64,000 nt of DNA from Ipomoea triloba. Lineage: Eukaryota; Streptophyta; Magnoliopsida; Solanales; Convolvulaceae. The stretch lies in contig NC_044922.1 of NCBI RefSeq assembly GCF_003576645.1, forward strand, positions 21,893,372 through 21,957,371, read 5' to 3'. The position numbers and the translations under genes were made by a program. Below the pieces are notes generated by a model. That model was not told the DNA's origin and searched no databases. It saw only the letters and a list, made by a program, of their open reading frames with translations. This document shows positions 46,907-58,277 of the stretch, piece after piece. Within the stretch, counting starts at the first letter, position 1, and each line of letters opens with the position of its first letter.

Positions 46907-47164
46907 AAATAACAAACACACCACCCATTTAAAAGTAAATCCCATTGATTTCAAAGGATAAAATAGTCAATATACCCATTGTTCCCAACCAGCTGATACA
47001 AAAAGCTACACTTATTGGCTTTTCAATTTTCAGCTTATTGGCCAAATAAGCCAAGGCCAATAAGCCATTTAACAAACACTTCAAAATAGCTTATTGGTTA
47101 GTCAAAACGCTAAACTTGGTTAGATAAGCTAAAATTTGGCTTAAGCTAATAACCAAACACCCCC
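46426..47164. mobile_element. MITE with GGGGTGTTTGG ends, 739 bp
   Basis: Left GGGGGTGTTTGGTAAAC and inverted right GGGGTGTTTGGTTATTAG, with AGCTGATAG/TTAGCTTAAGCC-type inner sequence. Sits between the tRNA gene and its decayed copy. A (TTA)n/(TAA)n block fills the centre (about 46784–46905). Target duplication unclear, so hAT versus Harbinger is unresolved. Confidence 0.68.
46784..46905. repeat. (TAA)n/(TTA)n microsatellites
   Basis: TAA units, then TTA units facing them, then a second TTA block; the arms can pair. Frames across it encode poly-Asn or poly-Ile only. Confidence 0.95.
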
Positions 47165-47260
47165 AATATCTTACGGAGTATTATAATAAAGTATGTATCG
47201 TACCTAATATCACTTTTTGCTTTATATATAATGACTTAGTGTTGGTACCTAATATTAGGT

Positions 47261-47333
47261 GTGTTTGTAGTTTAGTGGATAGAGTGTCTGTTTCTTAAGT
47301 AGAAAGTCGTAGGTTTGACCCCTACCTGACGTG
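47261..47333 (+). pseudogene. tRNA-Arg pseudogene (anticodon changed to CTT)
   Basis: Aligns without gaps to the tRNA at 46162–46234 with nine differences, all transitions, seven reading as C to T on this strand. The D-arm box A (TAGTTTAGTGG) and the anticodon (CCT to CTT) are altered and the stems are broken. The flanks (TTTAGGTTTTCT, CAATAATTATAT) are also shared, so a larger segment was duplicated. Confidence 0.85.
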
Positions 47334-47462
47334 TTTAGGTTTTCTCCTACGCACATATCTTCAATAATTATATAATTTCTAACAATATGTTATTATAATA
47401 AAGTATGTATCGTATCTAATATCAATTTCTGCTTATATTCAATAATTATATTATTTATCAAA

Positions 47463-48043
47463 CTAGCATTTTCACCCGTGCGATGCACAAAATTGATTTG
47501 TTATAATATATTAAAAATATTTGGCTCGTGTAGGGAAATAGTATTTGTTATAGTATTTTTACTCATGCGATATCTTGAGGTACACTTATATTTTAATATT
47601 AAGTAAGTATAACTATATTAGGGAAAAATTCATCTAGGAGTAATGGAATAAGCACTTGAGTATTTGTTGATTGACTGTAGAGAGTTGATATTCTCTTGAC
47701 AAATAACAAAGCATCAACCAGAGTCTTAAAGAGCTTTTCCTTGTCCTAGGGATAGGTCGGATGCAGAGACAAAAACAGACTCAATTACTAAACAATAAAG
47801 AGAAATATGAGAAATAGCAAAAAAGAATAAGAAATATTCAATAGTAGAATAGTTATTTTTTTTTTTGAGACTATTTATAGTGCAATTTTAATAATCAAAT
47901 AACAGCATGTGTTTTATTAAAAATTATGAATTACCGATTCTTTGTCCCCCTCCCCCAATTTTTTCACAATCTTCCTTATATTCATACCCATATTACATTA
48001 CTCAGTATTTTTTTTTGGAACATTATGGTTGCTTGAATTCCAG

Positions 48044-48081
<38 letters not shown>

Positions 48082-48928
48082 GCAAACCTTAAAAGTATAG
48101 GAGTGTTTTGGGCGTAAAGTTAAAATAGAGAATTTTATTTTTATTAATAGTATATATTACGTTGCAGGGAAGTATATACGTACTATATTATTTACGATTA
48201 GTAATTTTAATCTAGATTTGCATTACGAATAGGAAAGCAAGAAATAATATATATTGTATTAGGAATTGTATTACCATATTTTAGTGTACGATTGTAGTAC
48301 AAACAGAAATTGTATTACCATATTTTACAATATTACGCAAACCTTAATAGTATAGGAGTGTTTTGGACGGGAAGTTAAAATTGAAAATTTTATATTTATT
48401 ATAATAGTATAGATTACGTTGCATGAAATATATGTACTGTATTACGATTAGTAATTTTAATCTAGAATTGTATTACGAATAGAAAGTAGGATTGGATATA
48501 TTTTATTATGAATTGTATTACCATATTTTAATGTACAGTTGTAGTACGGATAGGAATTGTATTACCATATTTTACAATATTATGCAAACCTTAATAGTAT
48601 ATGAGTGTTTTGGGCGGACAGTTAAAGTACATGATTTTATTTTTATTAATAGTATAGATATAGATTACGTTGCAGGAAATTTATGTAATGTATTGTTACT
48701 ATTAGTAATTTTAATCTATAATTGTATTACGAATAGAAAAGTAGAAAAGAATATATTGTATTAGGAATTGTATTACAATAGTTTAATGTACAATTGTATA
48801 CTACGAATTGAATAGGAATTTTATTACCATATACTTTACAATATTACGCAAACCTTAATAGTATAGGAGTGTTTTGAGCGGGAAGTTAAAGTTTAGGATT
48901 TTGCTTTTATTAATAGTATAGATATAGA
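47463..48928 (-). mobile_element. Helitron 2 (non-autonomous, repeated heads)
   Basis: On the minus strand it starts TCTATATCTATACT (48928) and ends GGGTGAAAATGCTAG (47463) with a GTGCATCGCAC near-hairpin before the end. The flanks TTTATCAA and TTTAAATAGTGC join to match the uninterrupted relative at about 46308–46330 (one base off), which confirms the insertion. Part of its body (GTAGAGAGTTGATATTCTCT near 47680) matches Helitron 1 next to the helicase, but the helicase region is deleted. Four copies of a 255-bp unit lie at the 5' side. Confidence 0.82.
48081..48928 (-). repeat. 255-bp tandem repeats of a Helitron 5' end
   Basis: The marker CGCAAACCTT (once TGCAAACCTT) is found at 48081, 48336, 48592 and 48847, spacing 255, 256 and 255. 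Every unit contains TTATTAATAGTATA, the complement of the Helitron 5' terminus. The last unit is partial and ends the element. Confidence 0.88.
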
Positions 48929-49515
48929 TTTAAATAGTGCAAATAAATAAATACTCAAAATATTATATAATAAAGTATGTATCGTACCTAATATCAATTT
49001 TTGCTTTATAATGACTTAGTGTTGCTGTGTTGGGATTAAATTAAATATATAAAAAATCATAGATCCATCACTTATCAAATTATAAAAATATCATGCGCAT
49101 ACAGAGAGAACTATACAAAAAAAAAAAAAATCACAAAGATTGAACCTAATTTGTGGGTATTTATAAGCAAACTAAGTGACATCTAAAAGGTAGAGTGCAA
49201 AGTGAATTTGGTAGACACAAATTTTGAATTTGAAAATTTTAATTAAATGTAGTCAGTACAACAAATAAATAATGTATTCCGCTGCCCATTTGTTCAAGTT
49301 ATATAAGATAACTAACATTATATTTGCTTGGAAATATAAAAATTCTCATGTTTGGTTCAAGACTTCAAGTTATGCAATTTCTCTCGGAAATGTAATATAA
49401 CATTCACATAAGATTTTTAACTATTGCAAGGGAATATGAAATACCTCCATTTTTATAGATATTTTCACATCCCTCGTCTTATTGCTCATTTTGTCATTTT
49501 AATCCATTACCTTTA
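48929..49515. other. Intergenic, AT-rich
   Basis: Begins with sequence shared with 46370–46420 and 47390–47460 (AAATAAATACTCAAAATATT, AAAGTATGTATCGTACCTAA), part of the local duplication around the tRNA genes. Otherwise featureless. Confidence 0.5.
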
Positions 49516-49723
49516 TAACACGTTTGGTTCACGGAATGAATTTTGAGGTAATAGGAATGCTATTCCATAAGGAATGGAATAGGCAAGGAATAGAATAGAA
49601 ATTGTATTCTGTTGTTTGGTTCGCGAAAAGAATAGACTTTAGGAATTATATTAGTGTTTGGTTGGTTTAAGGAATACAAGTGAAATATGTTTTACAAGAC
49701 ATAAATACCCTTATGTAGTAGTA

Positions 49724-49792
<69 letters not shown>

Positions 49793-50133
49793 TTATTATT
49801 AATATTAATATTATTATTATGTAATAATAAAATAAAACTTATAATAATATTAATAACAATAATAAGAAAAAAGGAATAATAATAATAATAATAATACAAA
49901 AACAAAATTATATATAAAATAATTATTTAAAAAAAACACACAAATGAGAGTTTTTGATCCCACATTGGTAACTCAAGAAGGAAAACTCATTTGAGCTTCT
50001 TTATATAAGATAATCATTGCTTCTAATTTTAAATTAACAACATGATTATGATGCCTTAAAAAGCCAAAAGCTCCATCATTTAAGGAGCCTTAATTGCTCT
50101 TAGTTACAAATTTTTTTTATATAAATAATATAG

Positions 50134-50164
<31 letters not shown>

Positions 50165-50422
50165 GCTGTGGCGTGGTGTCGCAGCCGCAATAGTTATTAT
50201 ATAATTAAAATAAAAATTCGTAAAAGAAGAATGATGAATATAATAAAATAACTATTCCTAAGAGGTCAGGAATAGGTTAATACCAGGGGGCCCTGGTGGT
50301 AATAGCTATTACCCTTGTGGTAATAGCTATAGGGCAGGAACAAATGCGAACCAAACAGCGAAATAGGTTATTACTGGGAATGCTATGTCATTCACTACCT
50401 ATTCCGTGAACCAAACAACCCA
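49516..50422. mobile_element. PIF/Harbinger-like MITE, about 907 bp
   Basis: Left CGTTTGGTTCACGGAAT and inverted right TTGTTTGGTTCACGGAAT; TTA lies on both sides (49513–49515 and 50423–50425). Inner arms mirror GGAATGCTATTCC/GGTAATAGC sequence. The centre holds a TAA microsatellite (49727–49791) and a (TA)n tract (50136–50164). Ends about 300 bp before the SCY2 leader. Confidence 0.72.
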
Positions 50423-50719
50423 TTAGTTTATTATTGTTCAAGTTCTTAATTAATTAATTTTAAATCATTTACTTCTATATTTTATCATTGTCTTATTTAT
50501 TTATTTAAAATTTTAAATTTATTAAAATACATAAAAATAAGTAAACAGTATTTAAGTAAAAATAATCATTATAAAATTAAAAAAAAAAAAACTTTTCAAT
50601 CAAATAGATTTATAATATATACCTCAATTTTAAATCAAAAGATAAACCCCTAAAAATCTGAATCAAATGTTGTATGGGGATAAACTTATAAATAAATAAA
50701 ATTCAAAACAAAACCTAAT

Positions 50720-50880
50720 TTGGACTTTCGCTACTTCTCATCGGACTTCACTAGACTGCCGAGGCGCCGACTGTAGACGACCGTCTTCCGTCGACGAATG
50801 ACAGCGGCAGGCGGCAAAGGAATGCAATTCTGCTGGCTGCTGCAATCTCAGAATTTTTCGTTTTGGCTTTGATTATTGCG
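50720..50880 (+). other. SCY2: SCY2 5' UTR exon (predicted)
   Basis: A more GC-rich stretch than its surroundings, ending ATTGCG before GTAAATCC at 50881. The matching acceptor is TTACATGCAG before 51965, so the first intron (about 1.08 kb) lies in the leader. The 5' border is only approximate. Long leader introns are common in plant housekeeping genes. Confidence 0.6.
50798..50872 (+). other. Upstream ORF in SCY2 leader
   Basis: ATG at 50798 opens a 24-codon frame ending TGA at 50870–50872, wholly inside the predicted first leader exon. It could lower translation of the main frame. Conservation is unknown. Confidence 0.4.
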
Positions 50881-52011
50881 GTAAATCCACCACTGTTCTA
50901 CATGAGTACATTATTGATGATTCTATGTTTTTTTTTTTTTTTTTTTTATTTATAATGATATATAATACGGAATATTATCTATTTTGTATTTCCCACTTTG
51001 GTGGGTAAAAATTTCAGATTTTTAAAACTCTTTTTTGTTAGCTTTTTGCCTTTTTGCTAGCTTGAAGAATTGAAGAACTGTACTAAGTACCTGGATTATG
51101 GATTTTTGCATTTCTGTATTCTCTTTGACTATAAATTGCATATTGGTTAGTTTTGATAATTTGATTGAAGCCACCATGGAGAGAACTGAGAAGAAGTATT
51201 ATATGCTATAGTGCTATGCCATCATTTTTATATGGTAGTTTTGTGCATTTCTCAATTCTCTTTATGAATTCATTCAATTCAAGCTAGCTGTCTGCAGTCT
51301 GCCAGTCTTTAAAATTTTAATGTACTTGAAATGCTTTTTTTTTTTTTTTTAGAATTTCTTTTTTTTAATTATTAATTCTTTTACAGCTTAATTAATTGGG
51401 TTGTATGAAATTTACAGTGTTTTATGGTACCGAAATGGTAGGTAATTGTTGGTTCACTTAGTTGTCTGTTTGTGTTATTGTTGAAAACTTGAGGTTGAGG
51501 AGTGAGGGCTATGTGTAAAATGAATGAAGATCTCCTTTACTTTTTGAGACCCTACTGAATAAAAATCATGGCTCCGCCACTGGGTATAAAGTATAAACTG
51601 TTTTGTGTAATATCTTTTAATTTTTGTTCATTTGTGTGAAATAAATCTTAATATAATGTGTTTTATGCAAAGTATTTTGAATTCAGTGGCTTGTCTTTGC
51701 AAGTATTGACATATTGCCATGTTGTAGTACATGACCAATTTGAGCCTTTACTACATTGCTATTTAATTGAAATTGAAATCTGGAGATTTGATTTGAACTT
51801 TAGAAGCTACTTGCCTACTCATTCAATTTAAACATTCAATTAAGTTTTGACTGTGATAACCACTTGCCTTTTGCTTTTTTAATCACTAACTTTCAGTTCA
51901 TTATATTTAGATTTAGTATATTTAATCACTAAGTTCGTTTTTATGTTTCTTTTGTTACATGCAGCGAGTTGACCGTGTCTGTAGAAGTTGAGAAAGATTG
52001 AGCCACAGAGA

Positions 52012-55000
52012 ATGATACGTTCCACTATGGAGGCTGGTGTAGTTCTCAGCTCTCATCCACACCTCTTTACTATGGCACACTTAAAAGCTCAAGGCATGTT
52101 TAATGCTTTTCACTGCATTGGAATGGTTCACAGTTACTTCTACATACAAATTTGTGAAATAGCTTGTACTTCCTGTTGACTAATTGAAAATTGTAAAACA
52201 TATATACTGTTTGACGTTTAGCATATTGTTTCAGTCTAGCATTCTTCAGCATGACTTTATTTTTTCTTTTCTGAGTTTTCTCATTCGTTTTACATTTTGT
52301 TTATAACCAGGCAAGCAACCTTTGCATAATCTTGATTTCTGTCGTTCATCATCGACTAAGCCACGTGTTTCCCTTAAAGCAACCTCAGAATGCAGTAGAT
52401 GGCATTTTTCAACGTCAAAGGTGCCCTTTTTATCTTATAGGAAGAAAGGGTTAACCGTTCTTTCCTGTGACCAATATGTGAATGACCATGTGAATGTCAA
52501 GGCGGCTTCTGCTGAGTCTCTAAACTTTGAACTCTCTATGCCAATGCTTAATGAAGAGAAAACTGCTGATACCTCTCATGATTTCAACGAGTATAAATCC
52601 TTGCATCAGCAGAGACCCAAGGCATTTAGAAATTTATTTTTGAACTTTGTAAGGGTGGGTTCAGTCATTGATGATGCTGCTGAATCTTTTTTCAAGAGTG
52701 AGATACGCAGGAGGCTTTTTGTGACTGCTGTCTTGATCTTAATTAGTCGTGTGGGGTACTTTATTCCTCTTCCTGGATTTGACAGGAGATTGATTCCCCA
52801 TGACTATCTTGGCTTTGCCTCAGGATCTATTGGTAAGTCATTGCTGTTTCTCTCATGCTGATGCTTTACATGGGGTACCGTTATTATCACTTACAAAATC
52901 ATTTGATTAGCCAAGCTAAGCAATTATAACTTCTTCTTTTTTTTCCTGAATTAATTGAATGAATTCTCTTTTACCATATATCATTCTCTTACACTGAAAG
53001 TTAATATGTTCCATTTCCATCTAGAAATTGACAATTTTAGAGTCCTTTGCAGATGAATTTGGTGATAACTCACAAGAACTTAAGCTTTCTCTTTTCAGCC
53101 TCGGAATAAGCCCTCAAATTGGAGCATCTATTCTCATGCAGGTTAGGAGTTGACCTCACTTTAGAAATAGGGTTCTAAATGGTTACCTGAATGTTCATTT
53201 CTTTTCATTTTTAATGGTTTAATGTTTTTCTAACCCTTCTCTTAGCAAGCTTGTAATTTGTGATATAGTTATTATTTGGGTGTAAATAACTTGTTTGATT
53301 CAGTGCTAAATAATGTCTTCAGTTGAGTGGTGGAAGATACTCCCTATTCTCATGTATGGACATAAGAACATAAGCTTATTTGATTAGTTCATTGCTGAAT
53401 AAGCAAAATGGTTGGGTTTTCCTTTGTAAAGCCCTTTTGGATGCGTTCTGTAAATTCCAAATACCTACTTTATAATAATCTGAGAACTGCAATTTTTCTT
53501 TTGCTTAGATACTTTGTCATATTCTTCCTTCCTTGGTCAAACTGCGAAAAGAAGGCATAGGTGCTCAGGAGAAGATCAAGAGCTATATGTGTGTCTAGTT
53601 ATCCATTTCAGCAGTGAGACCAGTTTTTGTTCACTATCTGTGGATAACTTTATTTTAATTACTCTGAACGGATAACAAGCTTACTAATTTTGATTATGTT
53701 TCAGATGGTGGATTGCACTTGGTTTTTCAATTTTTGAGGCTTTGATTCTTGCCTTCTATTCTCTTCCATATTCCATATATGCAGCGAGTCAGAGGTATTA
53801 TTATTGAAGAAGTTTAAAGCAATTCCATCTTACTTTTTATGTAACATATTATTTATAGGTATCTGACCTTGCAGTATCTGGTTTAATATTGCTATTTTGG
53901 TGTTTTATCTCTGTTGAGGTTTCATCCAAATGTAGTTTTCTTATCATGTTCACTGTGTTATGCAGCACTCCTATGCCCATTATAGCTTTGTGCTCATGTG
54001 CCAAAATTGTTATATATCTTTATTTGCACATCTCTTTTCTGTCTATTAATCTCTAAGAAAATATCTATTTCATCCCCCTTTTGTAACCATGATATATTGC
54101 AGGGCAAAGCATGTGATGGTGACAACTTTACTATTGGTGTGTGGTGCACTGACTATGACATGGATTTCTGACAAAATATCAGAGTACGGGTTTGGTAAGT
54201 CTAAAAATTTATGAACTCTTCGTAGAGCAGTCTAGTGCTCTAGCAAAAGAAGCATTACTCCATAAAGAGTGCCAAGTGCCAACATGCCAAAATTGCATTC
54301 AATTGGAAACCATTATATAAATAAATGTAGTTCACGGTTACTTATGATTATTTCTTCTACGTTGTGTATTCCTTGAGCTCTCTGACTATTAATTGATGGA
54401 TCAGGTCAAGGATCAACTTTGATTATATGCGTGGGGATTCTTACCGGCTACACAGATACATTGTACAAGATGTTAAATGAACTCTCAGGTGGCTGGCAAT
54501 TTATTTACTTTATATATGTTTGAACCATTGCCTTGATACAGTGATGCTCTTCTAGTCTTTGACTTGAACTTGGATTTATGATGGAGAAAACCTTTAGCCT
54601 AAGCTACAATTCTTAAGCTATTGAATAGGGTTTTAATGTTTATTTCAGGGGCATTGTAGATTGTTCTGCTAAGTAACATGTTGAATAGTAGGGACTAGGG
54701 AGTCGAAGTTAGGGAATTTATTTTAGGAATAAAGGATAGATTGGTGGTGATTTTCAGATTTTCAGTTTCTCCTATGATTCTGTTTCTTGACTTTCAGCTT
54801 CCTGATTTTGAGAAAAGAATTAAGCTTAATTAGCTCTTTCCTTTATTAAAGTAGTTTGTCTATATGCTGCTGTAATCACCATCCTTTTGTTTTCAAGTAA
54901 GAATTTCAGAATTTCTTCATAACGCATGAAAGAAACTTCTCTTTTCTATTATTAGGGGAAACCGGATGAGCTGTAAATATGTATGATTTCTGTGTTAATG

Positions 55001-56871
55001 TGAATTGCTTGGATTAACCATCTAACAATCTTGTTTTTGTCTATTAACCTTTTAATGCTAAAGTTCATGAATTTTCTTCCCCCTCCATTGCAGGAAGTGC
55101 TGCTAGCTGGTTGCCTTTTATACTTGCAGTAATTGGAGTTTTTACATTGGTTACCATATGGGCTGTTGTTGTGACTGAAGGTTGCAGGAAAGTTGAGCTG
55201 CATTATTATGGCTCCAGACTTGCTTCGGCTGCTAGGTGATCTTATCTTTACTATCCTTACGATTGACATTTTGTCTGCCTTCTCACCCTCTGGGTGAGTT
55301 AAAGGTTTCAATATTCTGGGGACAGGAAGCTGGACATTAGGATTTTTTTCTATAGAATTAAGTAGAAACTAGAAATTAGGTTTTCCATTTTTATTGGAGA
55401 TAACTATTGATTGCATAGGAGTAGAACTGTAGAAGATCTAGATACATGGAATACTGTCAATTTTGTTAATATTATTATAACATTGATATTAACGGTGAAT
55501 CTTGTGCAGAGACAATTCTCCAGATACTGAGGTTGAGCATTATATACCATTCAATATAAACCCAGCAGGGATGCAACCCATTCTTGCTACCTCGTATCTC
55601 TTTGCCTTCCCTACAATTGTTGCAAGGTTATCTTTTTTGCTACCGACTTTGATGATTGTTAGTATAATATCTATTACGCAATAGACTATGTAAAGCTTAT
55701 GGCGTAAATTTATTTAAGTTTGTTTTTCGCAGAATCTTTGGTTCACGGTTTTGGGAACATGTCAGCGATGTTCTGAATCCTGGAACTTCTCGTGGAGCAG
55801 GGCCATGGGTTTACTACACATTATATGCATTCTTTGTCTTTCTGTTCAATATATTTGACATAGTAAGTTCCTTAATAATTTTCTGATTTGCAAGTTATAA
55901 GAAGATTGCTTTCTGCATAACACTTTCCATACTTGCATTAATGTCGGTTAGATTCAATCATTTCAACAATTACGATGCATGTTTTGTTTGGTATATCAAG
56001 ACTGTATTCCACCTTATATTCTACAATTAGAAAAACAGAATGTGACTTGAAACTTGTTTCAGGCCAACATGCCAAAGGAAATTGCTGATTACCTAAATAA
56101 GATTAGCGCCAGAATTCCAAATATAAAGCCTGGAAGAGCCACAATTGAATACTTGAAAAAGATCCAGGCATCAACTCGGTTCTGGGGTATCCATATAGAT
56201 GAACTTTTTTACTACCCCCCCCCCCCCATATATTCCATTTTGATTTAAATGTGCTGAATGCTCTGCAGGTGGTGTCTTGCTAAGTATATTGGCTACTACA
56301 TCTACTATTCTTGATCATTATTTACGCCAACTAAATAATGGATTTTCCGTGGGATTTACATCAGTTCTAATAATTGTAAGTTTGTTTACATCCCTCATGT
56401 TTGCTGCCATCTCATGTTTCTTGAAATGCCTTCCCCTTATTTGGTCATTTCTTAGAGATTTCTTGAAATGCCTTCCCCTTATGTTTACGCCATCTCATAT
56501 TTACGCCTTCCCCTTATTTCCTCTAATGGAGATTTGTTTTCTTAGAATTAATTTGACTGCAGCCATTCTCGAATTGTGTGCTCAAACAAGGATTTCTTCT
56601 TTTCCATAATCACTTTTAAGTACATATTTTGAAATGACCGTCACTAAAACAAATTCAGGATCAATTAACCGTGTTTTGGATTAGGCGAACCATACATCCC
56701 TTTGTGCTTTGCTAACTAGACTTCTTATTGATTACTGACGTCTTTTTCCCAATTATATTTTGATTCCCTCCCCCTTTCTAGGTGGGATCAATCATCGAAC
56801 TGAGACGATCTTATCAAGCATACAATGTAATGCCCAGTCTAAGTAAGGCACTGAAGCGATATGGAGTATAA
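52012..56871 (+). CDS. SCY2: Plastid Sec translocase subunit SecY2
   Basis: Thirteen coding exons: 52012–52093, 52311–52832, 53041–53141, 53509–53588, 53705–53794, 54103–54194, 54405–54488, 55094–55235, 55510–55626, 55733–55862, 56063–56186, 56269–56375, 56782–56871; 586 residues in frame throughout, close to the known plant length. An alternative start is 52027. The N-terminus is Ser/Lys-rich, a likely plastid transit peptide. SecY features: VTAVLILISRVGYFIPLPG (TM1), LGISPQIGASILMQ (TM2), WWIALGFSIFEALILAFYS, NPAGMQPILATSYLFAF (TM7), and the end ELRRSYQAYNVM. SCY2 is the channel of the second Sec system, thought to act in the inner envelope with SecA2 and SecE2. The first coding intron uses a GC donor (AAG|GCATGT); the rest use GT–AG. 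Confidence 0.93.
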
Positions 56872-57722
56872 GATCTCAATGGGGGCTTTGTTGTGATCAA
56901 CGAGCAAATTCAGGGTATTCTTAACTGTGAGTACTAGATCTGCTTCACCTACACAAGTACCTTGGATTTCTGCAGCTTCTTAGCCCATCTGGACCCCCAG
57001 AAGCAAAAATGATTGCTTAAGAATAACAATTACTTGCAAAATCATATACGCCAGAAGCAAAAGGGGCGGAAAAGCGAAACATAAAAAAGAAAAGAAAGAA
57101 ATGTAACTTAAATCTGGGATTAGCAAGGGACTTGCAGTAATGTATCATATTTTATTGTTAGTTTCGTTTCTTCAAATTATTTGTAGAATGTTATATTGTA
57201 CTTTGATGAGTAGAGCAAATGTGTTGTAAGAGTAGGATTCATTTTAATTGACATTCAACATATGTTGATATCTTTTGAATTGAGAAGAGTATGGAAACAT
57301 CACTTTTTTGGTTAATTTCGCTTTTTGTTCTTTAAATAGACATTAATGGCTAGTCATTCATTTATAAGGATGAGTCGTGTTGCTCCCACAATGCATTCTA
57401 ATTCATCTTTTGTTCTAGGGATTGCCCCTCGAATATTCACCCAAATTCACCTCACATTTATGTACAAAATTTGCTTGACCACACTGTGTGGGTGTATATA
57501 TATATATTGAATTAATATTATATTGTGAATAGTTGCAAGAGTTTGGAATAATCCTCAGTCTTGGACATTAGTACATTTAGTAGACTAAATTTCTCAAAAT
57601 ACAGAGATATATGCATGCAATGCAACATTTTGTAGTGAGTTAACTAGTAACATTTCACTTAAGTTGTCTGGAATTCCCAGCCAATATTAATTACCCTTGT
57701 GATGATAAAACACCATACCTCC
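56872..57722. other. Shared 3' region between SCY2 and PRI2
   Basis: About 850 bp between two convergent stop codons. It must hold both 3' UTRs. No further gene or repeat apart from a short (TA) run near 57497. Confidence 0.5.
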
Positions 57723-58235
57723 TCAAGCTAAAGAGTTGCTGGAGTTCTGCAACCAAAAAAAAAGACACGACTATCATTTGCCAACAAAATTAGAGACTGA
57801 AACGTGTTGAATATACACAGTAATTCATGAGACACAGACGCAAAAGTATTTTAGTGAATAGAAGCAAAATTACCCTTGATTCCAAGATCTTTTTGCTGTC
57901 ATTGTAGTATTGGTTTGGATGATTAATCCCAGCATCGCATGATGCGCCATGAATAGCTTCAAAGGTTAACGTGCATGCCAACTTGAATTGAATTGATGCA
58001 CAATCATGCTCACAATATTAGCCCAATACAAAAGAATTTCACGCAATCCAACTCACGAAATTATATACTCACCTGGTAATGCCTATTTCGTACTTTGCCT
58101 ATCACATCCTCTACTACAAAGTTTCCAACTCCCATCTTGCCAAGGGCAGCTCTTAAATTCTCTTCACTATTCATCCAAAATTAGCAACAGACAAGGTAAG
58201 TTCATCTATGTATTATGCCTCCATATCTTCTACAA

Positions 58236-58277
<42 letters not shown>

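Noticed and set aside
49658..49905. Poly-Ile/poly-Asn frames over TAA repeats (also 46766–46954)
   Set aside because: Microsatellite translation only.
51988..52011. Earlier non-ATG start for SCY2
   Set aside because: The frame extends upstream only through a TTG; the ATG at 52012 or 52027 is the normal choice.
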